The notes under the pieces are model-generated. The model made no database searches. It was not told the origin of the DNA and saw nothing but the letters and a program-made list of their open reading frames with translations. From Candidatus Pelearchaeum maunauluense (GTDB taxonomy: Archaea > Thermoproteota > Nitrososphaeria_A > Caldarchaeales > Caldarchaeaceae), in contig JANVYQ010000003.1 in assembly GCA_030059675.1 (NCBI GenBank), positions 138,822-202,821 on the forward strand: a DNA stretch of 64,000 nt, read 5' to 3'. Positions 24,098 through 32,977 of the stretch are shown one piece after another. The stretch's first letter is position 1, and every line of letters begins with the position of its first letter. The translations under genes were made by a program, and so were the position numbers.

Positions 24098-25234
24098 TTA
24101 AGACGTGATTAACGACTTTAGGAAGAGAGGAGCGAGTTTCAGGAATTCGCGTGTAGTGATTAAGCGTGTGGCGGTGGAGCCGTGGAAATCCATATCACCC
24201 ATCTCCGACAACTTACGGTCTATTCCACTCTCGGAGATGAGTCTAAAGAGCATGTCAAGCTGGTTCGGCTTCAGCCTCGCTGTCAGCCGCCTCACAAGGT
24301 ATATCCTACGAAGCTCCCGATACGCGTTCTTCACATAGTTGTTGAATGAATCGTCTCTAAGCGATATCTCTCTTGCCGCTGCTATGCCAGCCATGCCGCC
24401 GAAGATTACACCACCCCCAGTAGTAGCTTTCACGTGGCCAGCTACATCGCCCACAAAATACACGCGGTCGACGCGGGGATTATCCAGTGGGGGCCCGACG
24501 TATATGGCTGACGACTGAACACCAACCACACGCGCGTTGGGGAATTCCTCTGCCATAAACTTGGAAGCCAAGTGGCGGATGTTCTTCTTGGCAGCGACGC
24601 CGACCTTCCCCAGCTCATCATCTACCGGGACCAGATAGGCGAAGAAGTCGGGTAGGTAATGCTTGAAGAAGAGATAGACGAGCTGCCTATCCATGCCGTG
24701 CCCAGCTACTTGATACTGTATTATCGGGAGCCACTCACCCAGCTTGTATGATGGGTGTATGCTACGTGCTATGAACGCGCTATGTCCCTCCGAGTCTATT
24801 AGGTATCTGGCTCTCACTACGCCGCGCCTAGTGGTAAGCTCCACTCCATCGTTGCCAATCTTGACTCCGCTTACGCGCGTGTTGATGTATAGCGATGCGC
24901 CGTTCATTACTGCCTGCTCAGCCAGGTATTGGTCAAACCGCTCACGGTTAGCTACAACAGCCACATCACGCGAGGCGTCAACAAGGAAAGAGCGGCCTGA
25001 CGGAGACTTGAACAACGCACCACGCGCAAAATTCTGTATCCAAGGCCTGTGGAGGGGGATGCGTAGCTTCTTCAGGCCATCCAGGCTGTAGAGGCCTGCG
25101 CATTTCTCTGGTCTCCCAACTATGCTGTCCTCCTCGAAGACAGCCACCTCCAAGCCGTGCTTCGCCGCCTCGCAGGCTGCGAGAAGGCCAGCGGGCCCAG
25201 CTCCAACAACTGCTACGTCCAGCTCATCACCCAT
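24098..25234 (-). CDS. Geranylgeranyl-reductase-family flavoprotein
   Basis: 378 residues. N-terminal FAD motif VAVVGAGPAGLLAACEAA, the CAGLYSLDGL cysteine motif after it, and the second FAD motif FVGDVAGHVKATTGGGVIFG define the geranylgeranyl reductase family. Members saturate the isoprenoid chains of archaeal membrane lipids (with HMG-CoA reductase elsewhere in the window making the precursor) or of quinones. Substrate not resolvable here. It diverges from the nitrilase gene with about 80 nt between. Confidence 0.85.
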   Translation of the reverse strand: MGDELDVAVVGAGPAGLLAACEAAKHGLEVAVFEEDSIVGRPEKCAGLYSLDGLKKLRIPLHRPWIQNFARGALFKSPSGRSFLVDASRDVAVVANRERFDQYLAEQAVMNGASLYINTRVSGVKIGNDGVELTTRRGVVRARYLIDSEGHSAFIARSIHPSYKLGEWLPIIQYQVAGHGMDRQLVYLFFKHYLPDFFAYLVPVDDELGKVGVAAKKNIRHLASKFMAEEFPNARVVGVQSSAIYVGPPLDNPRVDRVYFVGDVAGHVKATTGGGVIFGGMAGIAAAREISLRDDSFNNYVKNAYRELRRIYLVRRLTARLKPNQLDMLFRLISESGIDRKLSEMGDMDFHGSTATRLITTREFLKLAPLFLKSLITS

Positions 25235-25313
25235 AAGCTCGCCGCGAGCTATGAATCTCCAGCCTTTAAGTATAGAGATACCGTTAATACCCTGCTTGGG
25301 TGGATACGTCTAA

Positions 25314-26111
25314 ATGCGCACTATACGTGTTGCTGGTTTGCAGCTTAGACCTGGTGGTGTTGAGAATACTGTCAACAGGGCGTTGAGATTGTTGGAGAGC
25401 GCTGGCAAGCGTGAGGTGGAGGTGGCTTGCCTGCCAGAGGCGTGGCCACACACGACGCCATACCTAGAGCTGGAAGCCGCCACAGAAGCGTATGACGCGA
25501 TAGTCAGCTCACTCTCTCGCGTGGCGCGGGAGTACGGCATGTGGATAGCCGCTGGCGGGCTATACAAGCAAGATGGAGACGCTCTCAAGATTGTATGCCC
25601 CATAATAAGCGATAGCGGTGACGTGGTTGGAGAGCAGGAGAAGGTACATCTCTTCCGCGTTGAGCGCCAGCTCTTCCAACGCGGACAGAAGCTTAACGTG
25701 TTTAACATAGCTGGAGTGAAGACGGGTATATTGATTTGTCATGATATTGTTTATCCTGAGGCGGCGCGGGTTCTAGCAATTAAGGGCGCCGAGCTTATTC
25801 TGCATCCGTCAAGAATCGTAAGTGAGGGGGTCGGGGTCTGGAGACAATACGTTAAGGTGCGGAGTGTGGAGAACAGGATTCCCATAGTTGCTGCGAATAT
25901 CTACCTAAGAAGGCTCTTTGGAGGAGGCTCCATCATAACTGGCCTCAGACAGTCGCGCCGTGGTGTAGTTTATCCAATCTCCCTAGCTTCCGTGGGGGCT
26001 GGGGAGAAGTTGATGGTTGCCGACATGGAGCTTGACGCGATAGCTGGAGCGCGTGAAGAGAGGCTAGCTAACAGGCTTCCGTCAGCGTATATGGAGCTGA
26101 TATCAGCGTGA
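25314..26111 (+). CDS. Carbon-nitrogen hydrolase (nitrilase superfamily)
   Basis: 265 residues with the catalytic triad of the family: Glu in ACLPEAWPHT, Lys in GEQEKVHLF and Cys in GILICHDIVYPEAA. Members are amidases, beta-ureidopropionases or omega-amidases; the substrate cannot be told. A short gap to the acylphosphatase gene suggests co-transcription. Confidence 0.88.
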   Translation: MRTIRVAGLQLRPGGVENTVNRALRLLESAGKREVEVACLPEAWPHTTPYLELEAATEAYDAIVSSLSRVAREYGMWIAAGGLYKQDGDALKIVCPIISDSGDVVGEQEKVHLFRVERQLFQRGQKLNVFNIAGVKTGILICHDIVYPEAARVLAIKGAELILHPSRIVSEGVGVWRQYVKVRSVENRIPIVAANIYLRRLFGGGSIITGLRQSRRGVVYPISLASVGAGEKLMVADMELDAIAGAREERLANRLPSAYMELISA

Positions 26112-26151
26112 TTAAGGATTTTAGATAACCTGCACAGGGCTTGATATAGCT

Positions 26152-26430
26152 ATGGGTGTGAGGAGGGCGCATCTCTACATAAGCGGATTAGTGCAAGGCG
26201 TCTTCTACCGCGCCAACATGCAGAGAAAAGCCGAGGAGCTGGGGCTTTCAGGATGGGTTAGAAACCTACCAGACGGACGCGTTGAAGCGGTGGCTGAGGG
26301 AGACGAGGAAGCTTTGAAGAAGCTTATAGAATGGGCTTGGCGCGGCCCACCAGCGGCGCGCGTGGAGAATGTTGAGGTCATTTGGGAGGAGCCGCGCGGC
26401 GATGCGCGGGGCTTTAGGATAAGATACTAG
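26152..26430 (+). CDS. acyP: Acylphosphatase
   Basis: 92 residues. The active-site [16 protein letters not shown] supplies Arg, and the catalytic Asn lies in [19 protein letters not shown]. Hydrolyses acyl phosphates. The 3' end overlaps the convergent A-ATPase subunit gene by 4 nt. Confidence 0.96.
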   Translation: MGVRRAHLYISGLVQGVFYRANMQRKAEELGLSGWVRNLPDGRVEAVAEGDEEALKKLIEWAWRGPPAARVENVEVIWEEPRGDARGFRIRY

Positions 26431-27482
26431 GAAACCCTCAGGAGCTTACCAACTATATCACTCGTGGGCAGACGCTCCGCGAGACCGACAGCTATGGTTA
26501 CTAGATTACGAACCTCAAGCTCTTTGAGGATGAGCGCGGCTAGTAGCACAGCGTTACTAAATGTCCAGCGCGTATACGCCTTATTGGCTAGGCTGTAGCG
26601 CTCTGTTGTGAAGCGTTCTTCAAGGCTTCTGAGTAGTGTGGGTATGTCTGGAGCTTCTGTTGGTAGAAGCCTCCTATACGCGGTCTGGGCTATGACCTGG
26701 GCTGCCGCACCAGCGTCTGCCGCGTCTATGAGCTGGACAATAACGGCTCCCCCTATTGATACTGCGCGCGGTAGGAGGAATTCCCTAACCTCAGGCGGCG
26801 TAAGCTCCCAAAGCTTAGCCCTAAGTATAGTAAGAATATGATATGAATCAACATCAAGCGCTACGAAGGGCTTTATCTTCTCCCTCTCACTCCGCGGAGT
26901 AGCATTATAGGCTTCAAGTATCCTTGAGTAGAGTGTTCTATCTATAGCAACGTCAAAAGCCGTGGGGTCTTTCTTGCTCTCCCACACACGCAGAGCCAGG
27001 TCAGCCACCTTGGCAAGATACGTATTCTCAAGCTCGCGCACAGCCTCATACAGGTCTCGCGCGGTAGCTGCCCGCAGAACCTCGTCTCTGATTCCTAAAA
27101 GAGTCTCAGCATACAAATCAATAGCAGACTCTATCTCCTCAAAGCTCTTCTCAAGAGCCTTAGCCTTCAGCACAGTCTTAAGATTGGAGGCGGGATACCT
27201 CATAAAATAAGCCATCAACACATCACCATTCGACGAGATATTCATCAACCTGTAGTGGGTATCTATCAAATGCCGCTTGAAAGCTGTCTCACTCCCCAGA
27301 ACAGTGTACGGCTTGGGAATATCAGCTATGTAGCGACCATATATGGATGGCCTAAGCTTCTCCATGAAATCATCCAGGCTCCCAGCCTCGGCAAGCTCCT
27401 CAAGCTCAGCATGAGAGAGGAGAAGACCCTTTATGGCGAAGGCCTTGGCAACACCATAGTCTATACTAACACCCATCCTCAT
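26427..27482 (-). CDS. atpC: A-type ATP synthase subunit C
   Basis: 351 residues, almost all helical, of the V/A-ATPase subunit C/AC39 family: central [17 protein letters not shown] plus repeated [14 protein letters not shown] helical blocks. It is the socket linking the central rotor to the membrane ring. It lies in one unit with the subunit H-like gene, apart from the catalytic A, B, D and membrane I, K genes, which are not in this window. Confidence 0.85.
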   Translation of the reverse strand: MRMGVSIDYGVAKAFAIKGLLLSHAELEELAEAGSLDDFMEKLRPSIYGRYIADIPKPYTVLGSETAFKRHLIDTHYRLMNISSNGDVLMAYFMRYPASNLKTVLKAKALEKSFEEIESAIDLYAETLLGIRDEVLRAATARDLYEAVRELENTYLAKVADLALRVWESKKDPTAFDVAIDRTLYSRILEAYNATPRSEREKIKPFVALDVDSYHILTILRAKLWELTPPEVREFLLPRAVSIGGAVIVQLIDAADAGAAAQVIAQTAYRRLLPTEAPDIPTLLRSLEERFTTERYSLANKAYTRWTFSNAVLLAALILKELEVRNLVTIAVGLAERLPTSDIVGKLLRVS

Positions 27483-27540
27483 TTAGAATCTCTCAAGTAG
27501 CCTGCTGTCCCAATTATATGAGTTTTATCTAGGATGGGGG

Positions 27541-27882
27541 CTAAATACCCCTCCTCCCAAGGAGAACATCAACAACCAAGCTTACCGCATCATCAAACTT
27601 CTTTGATACTCTCTCCTTGACGCGGGCTGCTTCGCCCTCGCCGCGTCTTATAATCTCCTGCGCCTCGCGCTCTGCTGCTTCACGCGTCTCAGCCTCAAGC
27701 TTGGCTTGTTGCTCGGAAAGCTCCTCCAAGACCTCGCCCTTCAGCTTCTTCGCCTCCCGCTCAGCAAAGTCAAGTATCTCGTTCTTCAGCCTCTCAGCGA
27801 CCCCAGCAACCTCAGCCAAGCCGCTCTCAAGAGAGGCAAGCGAGTTGAGGACACGTGAAAGCTCAGAACTATCCGCAGCCAT
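27541..27882 (-). CDS. atpH: A-type ATP synthase subunit H-like stalk protein
   Basis: 113 residues of continuous charged helix (LKNEILDFAEREAKKLKGEV, AEREAQEIIRRGEGEAARV), the form of AhaH/NtpF-type peripheral-stalk subunits that pair with subunit E. It is placed 58 nt upstream of subunit C, which supports the assignment. An unrelated coiled-coil protein is the alternative. Confidence 0.7.
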   Translation of the reverse strand: MAADSSELSRVLNSLASLESGLAEVAGVAERLKNEILDFAEREAKKLKGEVLEELSEQQAKLEAETREAAEREAQEIIRRGEGEAARVKERVSKKFDDAVSLVVDVLLGRRGI

Positions 27883-27962
27883 ATCCTCACATAGCGAGGC
27901 CGTGTATGATATAGGTTTTCCATAGCTAGCTTATATCCATCCCACAGCATAGTAGGAAGGTG

Positions 27963-28250
27963 ATGGAGAGCCTTGAGCAAAGAATCTTGGAGGCGCTCAA
28001 GAAGATACGAGACCCAATAACTGGAACCGCTACACTATTCGCGGAAGCCCACATAGCTGTCCAAGACCTCGGCGAAGGCGTGGTAAGGATACTCTTCATA
28101 CCAACAAACCCATACTCCCCCACAGCCCTAACCCAAGCAGAAGCAGTAAAGACAGTAGCAAGAAAAGTACCAGGAGTCAAGCGCGTAATAATAGACTGCC
28201 GAAACCACATAATGGCCCAGCTAATAACAGATAGACTAAACACAACCTAA
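27963..28250 (+). CDS. DUF59/MIP18-family iron-sulfur assembly protein
   Basis: About 95 residues. IRDPITGTATLFAEAHIAVQ, FIPTNPYSPTALTQAEAVKT and PGVKRVIIDCRNH follow the MIP18/PaaD-like pattern. Family members take part in Fe-S cluster assembly or transfer. The usual Cys of the central motif is Tyr here (PYSP), so the canonical cluster-carrying role is uncertain. The ATG at 27963 is preceded by AGGAAGGTG; GTG 27960 is the alternative. Confidence 0.75.
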   Translation: MESLEQRILEALKKIRDPITGTATLFAEAHIAVQDLGEGVVRILFIPTNPYSPTALTQAEAVKTVARKVPGVKRVIIDCRNHIMAQLITDRLNTT

Positions 28251-28287
28251 AAATACCACAAACTAAACACAAAATAACAACGAGAAA

Positions 28288-28426
28288 AGCCCGGTAGTCT
28301 AGCGGCCAAACAGCCTGGTCAGAAACAAGAAAACAGGGCCAAGGATCCCGGGCTTTGGATCATGGCCGCCTAAGAGGCTTGAGAAGAGCCCCGGGGACCT
28401 GGGTTCGAATCCCAGCCGGGCTACCA
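28288..28426 (+). tRNA. tRNA-Gln(TTG) with two introns
   Basis: AGCCCGG/CCGGGCT acceptor with an A1-T72 pair, encoded CCA, T arm CTGGG-TTCGAAT-CCCAG. Two inserts interrupt it: about 32 nt in the D-loop (about 28310-28341) and 30 nt at position 37/38 (28359-28388). The mature anticodon arm is CCGGG-CTTTGGC-CCCGG, anticodon TTG. The D-loop insert boundaries are uncertain by a few bases. Confidence 0.85.
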
Positions 28427-28509
28427 TCCTTCTTTATTCTTCCCCGTTGTTGGGGAGAGGACCTAAATGGGTAAGTCTTTTGATTGTGGGGTTTGGTTAT
28501 CTTAATAAG

Positions 28510-29736
28510 ATGCGTGGAGGTGTGGTTGGCGGCTTGGATAGGCGGTTTGGAGAGCTCTCTCCTCCTGAGAGGCTTTTGATGGGGCCCGGTCCTGCTAACG
28601 TCGAGCCGCGTGTACTTAGAGCGATGGCGCTACCCGTTGTGGGGTATTTCGACCCCTTCCTCTTTGAGGTTATGGAAGACATCAAGGAGCTTCTTCGTTA
28701 TGTCTTCCGTACGAGGAACGAGCTCACGCTACCTGTTTCAGGAACTGGGAGCGCGGGTATGGAGGCTATAATCTACAACCTTGTGGAGAAGGGCGACGAG
28801 GTTGTAGTGGGGGTCAACGGCTTCTTCGGGGCTAGGATGGCTGAGATGGTTGAACGGGCTGGTGGGAAGGCGATAGGGGTCAGGGAGAGTCTTGGGAAGC
28901 CTATAGCGGCGGAGGCAGTTGAGGAGGCGCTCAAAAACTCCAACGCCAAGATAGTTGCGTTGGTTCATGGCGAGACATCCACTGGGGTTCTCCAAAACCT
29001 GGAGAAGATATCCAGGATAGTTAAGAGCTATGACGCGCTCCTGGTTGTTGATGCGGTAACCACGCTGGGCGGCTGCGAGCTGGAGGTTGACAAGCTTGGG
29101 ATAGACGCCTGCTATAGCTGTAGCCAGAAGTGTCTAAGCTGCCCGCCTGGGCTCGCGCCAATCACGTTGAATGAGCAGGCTCTGGCGAAGATTAGGGAGA
29201 GGAAGAGCAGGGTTCAGAGCTGGTATCTAGACATAGGGCTTATTGAGAAGTATTGGATGGGTGGTGAGAGGAGCTATCACCACACACCGCCTGTGAGTAT
29301 GCTTTACGGCCTTAGGGAGGGGCTTAGGGTTGTGTATGAACAGGGTATTGAGCGAAGATGGGAGCAGCACAGGATTAACAGCGAAGCTCTGGTAGCTGGG
29401 CTAGAAGCCATGAACCTAGAGCTGCTGGTTGAGAAAGAGCATAGACTACCGCCGCTAATAGCGGTGAAAATACCCGACGGCGTCAAAGACCAGGCTGTAA
29501 GGAAGCAGCTGATTAGCGAGTATGGTATAGAGATAGGCGGCGGCCTTGGGGAGCTTAAGGGCAGGATATGGCGTATAGGTGTTATGGGAGTGAATGCGCG
29601 CGAGAAGAATATAATATACCTGCTAAGCTCTTTGGAGAAGGTTCTGGCAGCGGAAGGCTATGGGGTTAAGCTTGGGAAGGCATGTGAGGCCGCTTCAATC
29701 TTCTATAACAGCCTGGTACAGAAGCAGACCACCTAG
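28510..29736 (+). CDS. Class V aminotransferase (alanine/serine-glyoxylate type)
   Basis: 408 residues from the ATG at 28510. LLMGPGPANVEPRVLRAM, LPVSGTGSAGMEAIIYNLVE, LLVVDAVTTLGG and the PLP lysine in CYSCSQKCLSCPPG mark the alanine-glyoxylate/serine-pyruvate aminotransferase group. It transfers amino groups between alanine or serine and glyoxylate/pyruvate. An in-frame start at 28447 would add 21 residues with no family support. Confidence 0.85.
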   Translation: MRGGVVGGLDRRFGELSPPERLLMGPGPANVEPRVLRAMALPVVGYFDPFLFEVMEDIKELLRYVFRTRNELTLPVSGTGSAGMEAIIYNLVEKGDEVVVGVNGFFGARMAEMVERAGGKAIGVRESLGKPIAAEAVEEALKNSNAKIVALVHGETSTGVLQNLEKISRIVKSYDALLVVDAVTTLGGCELEVDKLGIDACYSCSQKCLSCPPGLAPITLNEQALAKIRERKSRVQSWYLDIGLIEKYWMGGERSYHHTPPVSMLYGLREGLRVVYEQGIERRWEQHRINSEALVAGLEAMNLELLVEKEHRLPPLIAVKIPDGVKDQAVRKQLISEYGIEIGGGLGELKGRIWRIGVMGVNAREKNIIYLLSSLEKVLAAEGYGVKLGKACEAASIFYNSLVQKQTT

Positions 29737-31536
29737 CTACTTCTTCAGAGACCTATAAACAACCGCAGAGGCGAATAGCGCGGCCGAAACCAGCACAGCG
29801 GCGGCTCCCGCGTTTGTTCCCACATAGTAGGAGATGTATAGCCCAGCTACTGCTGACGAGCCTGCTATAGCCATACTCTTGGCTATGAATTCCGTAGGTC
29901 TCTTTGATGTTAGAAATGCTGTTGCTGGCGGTATTATGAGAGCCGCTATTGCTGGTATCGCTCCTATAGTCATGAACGCCGAGACTGTGGCAAACGCAAG
30001 TAGGAGGAGAAGGCCGTAATGAACCGCTCCAGTCCGCATCCCCAGGGCGTTGGCTCCGAGGGGGTCAACCGTGTATATCAGGAGAACCCTGCCGAAGAGG
30101 AGGGCGAATACTGTTATGGCTGTGGAGAGGATTATTGTGCGTGTCATCATCTCGGTTGAGACAGCCGTAACGTCTGCGAAGAGTATATCCTCTATTGACA
30201 GCGTGGCGCCTCCTATGTAGGAGAGTATGGCTATCGCCAGAGCCAGCATGGTTGTAAATGTTACCGCTATTATCACATCTGTCCTAAGCTTTGTTCTCCT
30301 CTCAACGGAGCTCACTATTATGGCTACGACCAAGCCAGCGGTGAGTGCCCCTAAAAAGAAGTCGAAGCTCATCAGGTATGCCGCCACCAAGCCTATGATT
30401 GAGCCGTGTGCTAATGCGTCGGCGAATATAGCCCAGCCGCGTATTACTGCGAAGGAGCCGACGAGTGAGGCAGCTACTATTGCCAGTATGAGGGTAATAG
30501 CCCCCCTCTGCATGAACTCATACTTGAATGGGCGTAGAATCGGGTTGTCAAATATACCATCATCACTTCCTCTCGATGCGCTAGCCTTAGGCGATGTTGA
30601 TAGCGAGGAGACAATCACCTCGGTATTCTTCTTCATCATATCAATGTACGTATTGACGCCATAATCAGGCGCTAGAGACTCTATGTAAAGAAACTCAACA
30701 ACATCCACTCCAGCTTTCTCGGCTAAAGTTTCGATAACCTCGCGGAGCGTGGTCGCGGCCTCTTCATACTCCACAAAGAAGACAGGAACCCCCTCAGCTA
30801 CCGCCGTCTCGAAGAGCTCTATAACACTCCGCGTCTGGGGCTCGTATGTCCCAGCATAGCCAGTGACGTACCCGACTATCTCAAGGCCATATCTATCGGC
30901 GAAGTATTGCATCGTGTTCCTTACGGAGACCAGCTTCCTCTCGGAGGGTTGTAATGTGCTTATGCGGGCTTTTATCCACTCATCAAGTTGTTGCAACTCT
31001 TCTATGTATCTCTTAGCGTTTATCCCATACTCCTCAGCACCGCTGGGGTCTATCTCTATGAGAATTGGGACGATCTTCTGAACGAGTTTCTCAACCTTGG
31101 TTGGGTCTAGCCAGAAGTATGGGTTTGGAATTTCTGCAGCGTTCTCTATCCTCTTCTCTAGGACTTTATCTAGCATCCTTACCACTCCTACCCCGTTCTT
31201 TATGCCGTCTGCGTAAGCTCCTAGGACTGCCTCGTATCCATAGCCAACATAGAGGAATAGGTGTGCGTCTGCTATTCTCTCAGAGTCGGCTGGAGTAAGC
31301 TCGTATGTTGCAAGATTTACCCCAGGTTTTATGAGGCTCTCCACCACAGCTCTGTCTCCAGCTACTCTGCCCACCACATCAGCTAGCGGGGGGACTGTTA
31401 CTATGATATAGAGACCACGCTCACCATGATTATTGTTTTGTGAATAACGGAGAGTAGCTAGGGTAATGGAGCTGGAGACAATTATTATGACGACAACTAC
31501 TATCGCTAGAGCCAGCGTCGTCCTTTTCATTTTCAC
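29737..31536 (-). CDS. Fused metal-type ABC binding protein and permease
   Basis: 599 residues. After a membrane anchor (about 8-30), residues 45-315 match the ZnuA/PsaA class of cluster A-I binding proteins (YIIVTVPPLADVVGRVAGD, YFADRYGLEIVGYVTG, VFFVEYEEAATTLREVIETL); residues 335-595 are an ABC-3 (ZnuB) permease with about eight helices (WAIFADALAHGSIIG, IPAIAALIIPPATAF). The usual metal-binding histidines are replaced: ATYEL where HTYEP is usual, NPYFWLDP where NPHFWLDP is usual, and VRNTMQYFA where HDAFGYFA is usual. The natural fusion and the lost ligands leave the substrate open. It overlaps the ATPase gene by 4 nt. Confidence 0.85.
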   Translation of the reverse strand: MKMKRTTLALAIVVVVIIIVSSSITLATLRYSQNNNHGERGLYIIVTVPPLADVVGRVAGDRAVVESLIKPGVNLATYELTPADSERIADAHLFLYVGYGYEAVLGAYADGIKNGVGVVRMLDKVLEKRIENAAEIPNPYFWLDPTKVEKLVQKIVPILIEIDPSGAEEYGINAKRYIEELQQLDEWIKARISTLQPSERKLVSVRNTMQYFADRYGLEIVGYVTGYAGTYEPQTRSVIELFETAVAEGVPVFFVEYEEAATTLREVIETLAEKAGVDVVEFLYIESLAPDYGVNTYIDMMKKNTEVIVSSLSTSPKASASRGSDDGIFDNPILRPFKYEFMQRGAITLILAIVAASLVGSFAVIRGWAIFADALAHGSIIGLVAAYLMSFDFFLGALTAGLVVAIIVSSVERRTKLRTDVIIAVTFTTMLALAIAILSYIGGATLSIEDILFADVTAVSTEMMTRTIILSTAITVFALLFGRVLLIYTVDPLGANALGMRTGAVHYGLLLLLAFATVSAFMTIGAIPAIAALIIPPATAFLTSKRPTEFIAKSMAIAGSSAVAGLYISYYVGTNAGAAAVLVSAALFASAVVYRSLKK

Positions 31537-32330
31537 GCACTCTTGATTATGCCATACGCCCTTCTGATGTTATCCTCTGTGAATACCTCGTTTGGCCGCC
31601 CCTCTATGATTACTCTCTTGTTAAGTAGTACAGCGCGGTCAAAATCCCCCATATCGGTTATATGATGCTCAGTAACTATGACGAGCTTTCCCTTACGCTT
31701 CTCTCTGGCCAGTATCTCCATGATAAGCTTCTCAGTAGGGATGTCTATTGATTCAAAAGGCTCGTCCAGCAAGTATATCATAGCTTCCTGAGCTAGGGCT
31801 CTGGCTATTACTGCGCGGTTGAGCTGGCCTCCTGAGAGCTCCGATAATCTTCTATCAGTTATGTCCTCAAGCTTAACGGCTTTGAGGCTCTCTTGAATCT
31901 TCTCCTCGTCGTGTGAGTTCATGCGCCTGAGCGGTTTTAGATGGGGATACCTCCCCAACGCCACTAAGTCTCTCACGGTTAGAGGCGCGTTAATGTTAAG
32001 CTCCTTCAACTGCGGCACATAGGCGATTAGCTTACGAACTCGAAGCTCTCTATACGGGTCTCTACCCAGAACAGACACGGCGCCACGTAAAGGCCTGACT
32101 AAACCCGCAATAGCCTTCAGAAGAGTTGTCTTACCGCCACCATTAGGGCCAACGAATAAAATCATCTCACCCAGCCTGGCCTCCAAGCAGACGCCCTCAA
32201 TAGCGGCGCCATTAGCAGCGCTATACGCAACCTCCAAATCCCTAACACTCAGCGCTGGCTCTCCATGCCTTGCTTGGAGATTATTTACCAACGCTTGTTC
32301 CGCCAGCTCTCTTATGCTTGCTGATTTCAT
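31533..32330 (-). CDS. ABC transporter ATPase, ZnuC/ABC-3 type
   Basis: 265 residues. Walker A FVGPNGGGKTTLLKAIAG, signature LSGGQLNRAVIARALAQEA, Walker B MIYLLDEP, and the switch His in VTEHHITDMG. It powers the fused binding-protein/permease encoded directly downstream with a 4-nt overlap. Expression is probably controlled by the DtxR-type regulator through the palindromes just before the ATG. Confidence 0.92.
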   Translation of the reverse strand: MKSASIRELAEQALVNNLQARHGEPALSVRDLEVAYSAANGAAIEGVCLEARLGEMILFVGPNGGGKTTLLKAIAGLVRPLRGAVSVLGRDPYRELRVRKLIAYVPQLKELNINAPLTVRDLVALGRYPHLKPLRRMNSHDEEKIQESLKAVKLEDITDRRLSELSGGQLNRAVIARALAQEAMIYLLDEPFESIDIPTEKLIMEILAREKRKGKLVIVTEHHITDMGDFDRAVLLNKRVIIEGRPNEVFTEDNIRRAYGIIKSA

Positions 32331-32341
32331 GCTGCTCGCCT

Positions 32342-32376
32342 TTTTAGCCTAGGCTAAAATTTAGCCAAGGCTAAAA
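32342..32376. promoter_or_regulatory. Tandem palindromic operator, DtxR/MntR type
   Basis: Two adjacent inverted repeats, TTTTAGCC-TA-GGCTAAAA (32342-32359) and TTTAGCC-AA-GGCTAAA (32360-32375), with centres 17 bp apart. They lie between the divergent transporter and regulator genes, starting 12 nt before the znuC-type ATG, where a bound dimer pair would block transcription. The interrupted TTTAG..CTAAA form resembles DtxR/MntR family operators. A TATA-like ttaaatataa lies at 32386-32395. Confidence 0.8.
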
Positions 32377-32428
32377 CTATTATAGTTAAATATAAACATT
32401 ACCCCGAAAAGCCCAGGCCAGACCATCC

Positions 32429-32920
32429 TTGGATCAGAAAAACCGACTAGAAGCCCTCAAGCGCGGACATAAAAAGAGGAAAGGAGCAAGAAAAGTCTCA
32501 GAAGAATATCTGGAAGCCATATACGAGCTTGCAAGGCAGCAGAAGAAGGCTAGGCCGATAGACATCTCGCGTACGCTCAACGTTGCGCCCAGCACTGTAC
32601 GTAAGGTTCTGAACAGGCTGGTTCAGCAGGGCTATGTGGCATACGAGCCTTACAGGGAGCTAACGCTCACAGAGCAGGGTGAGGAGCAAGTCTATAAACT
32701 AAAGAAGCGACACGACACCCTGGCTAAGCTCCTAACAATACTCGGAATGGAGCCCATGGACGCTGAGGTGGAGGCTGAGCGCATAGAACATAACCTAACA
32801 GAATATTCTACAGAGTTCTTCCAAGCCCTCTTGGAAGCGTTGGAAGAAAACCCAGAAGCGTTGGCGATGCTCCGCAGTAAGATAAGTGAGCGGCTGGCTA
32901 GGGTAGTTAAACCCATGTAG
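32429..32920 (+). CDS. DtxR/MntR-family metal-dependent repressor
   Basis: 163 residues. Winged helix VSEEYLEAIYELARQQKKAR, PIDISRTLNVAPSTVRKVLN, then the dimer/metal-binding half with RHDTLAKLLTILGM, DAEVEAERIEHNLTEY, the family's E-x-x-x-x-E-H layout. No SH3-like third domain, so it resembles MntR more than DtxR. A basic N-terminal tail precedes the domain. TTG start. It faces the ABC transporter across the tandem palindromes and is their likely ligand. Confidence 0.85.
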   Translation: MDQKNRLEALKRGHKKRKGARKVSEEYLEAIYELARQQKKARPIDISRTLNVAPSTVRKVLNRLVQQGYVAYEPYRELTLTEQGEEQVYKLKKRHDTLAKLLTILGMEPMDAEVEAERIEHNLTEYSTEFFQALLEALEENPEALAMLRSKISERLARVVKPM

Positions 32921-32977
32921 ATTAGGGCAGGCCAACTTTATCAATAACTAGAACAAAGACTATGCTGGTGATGTTGT

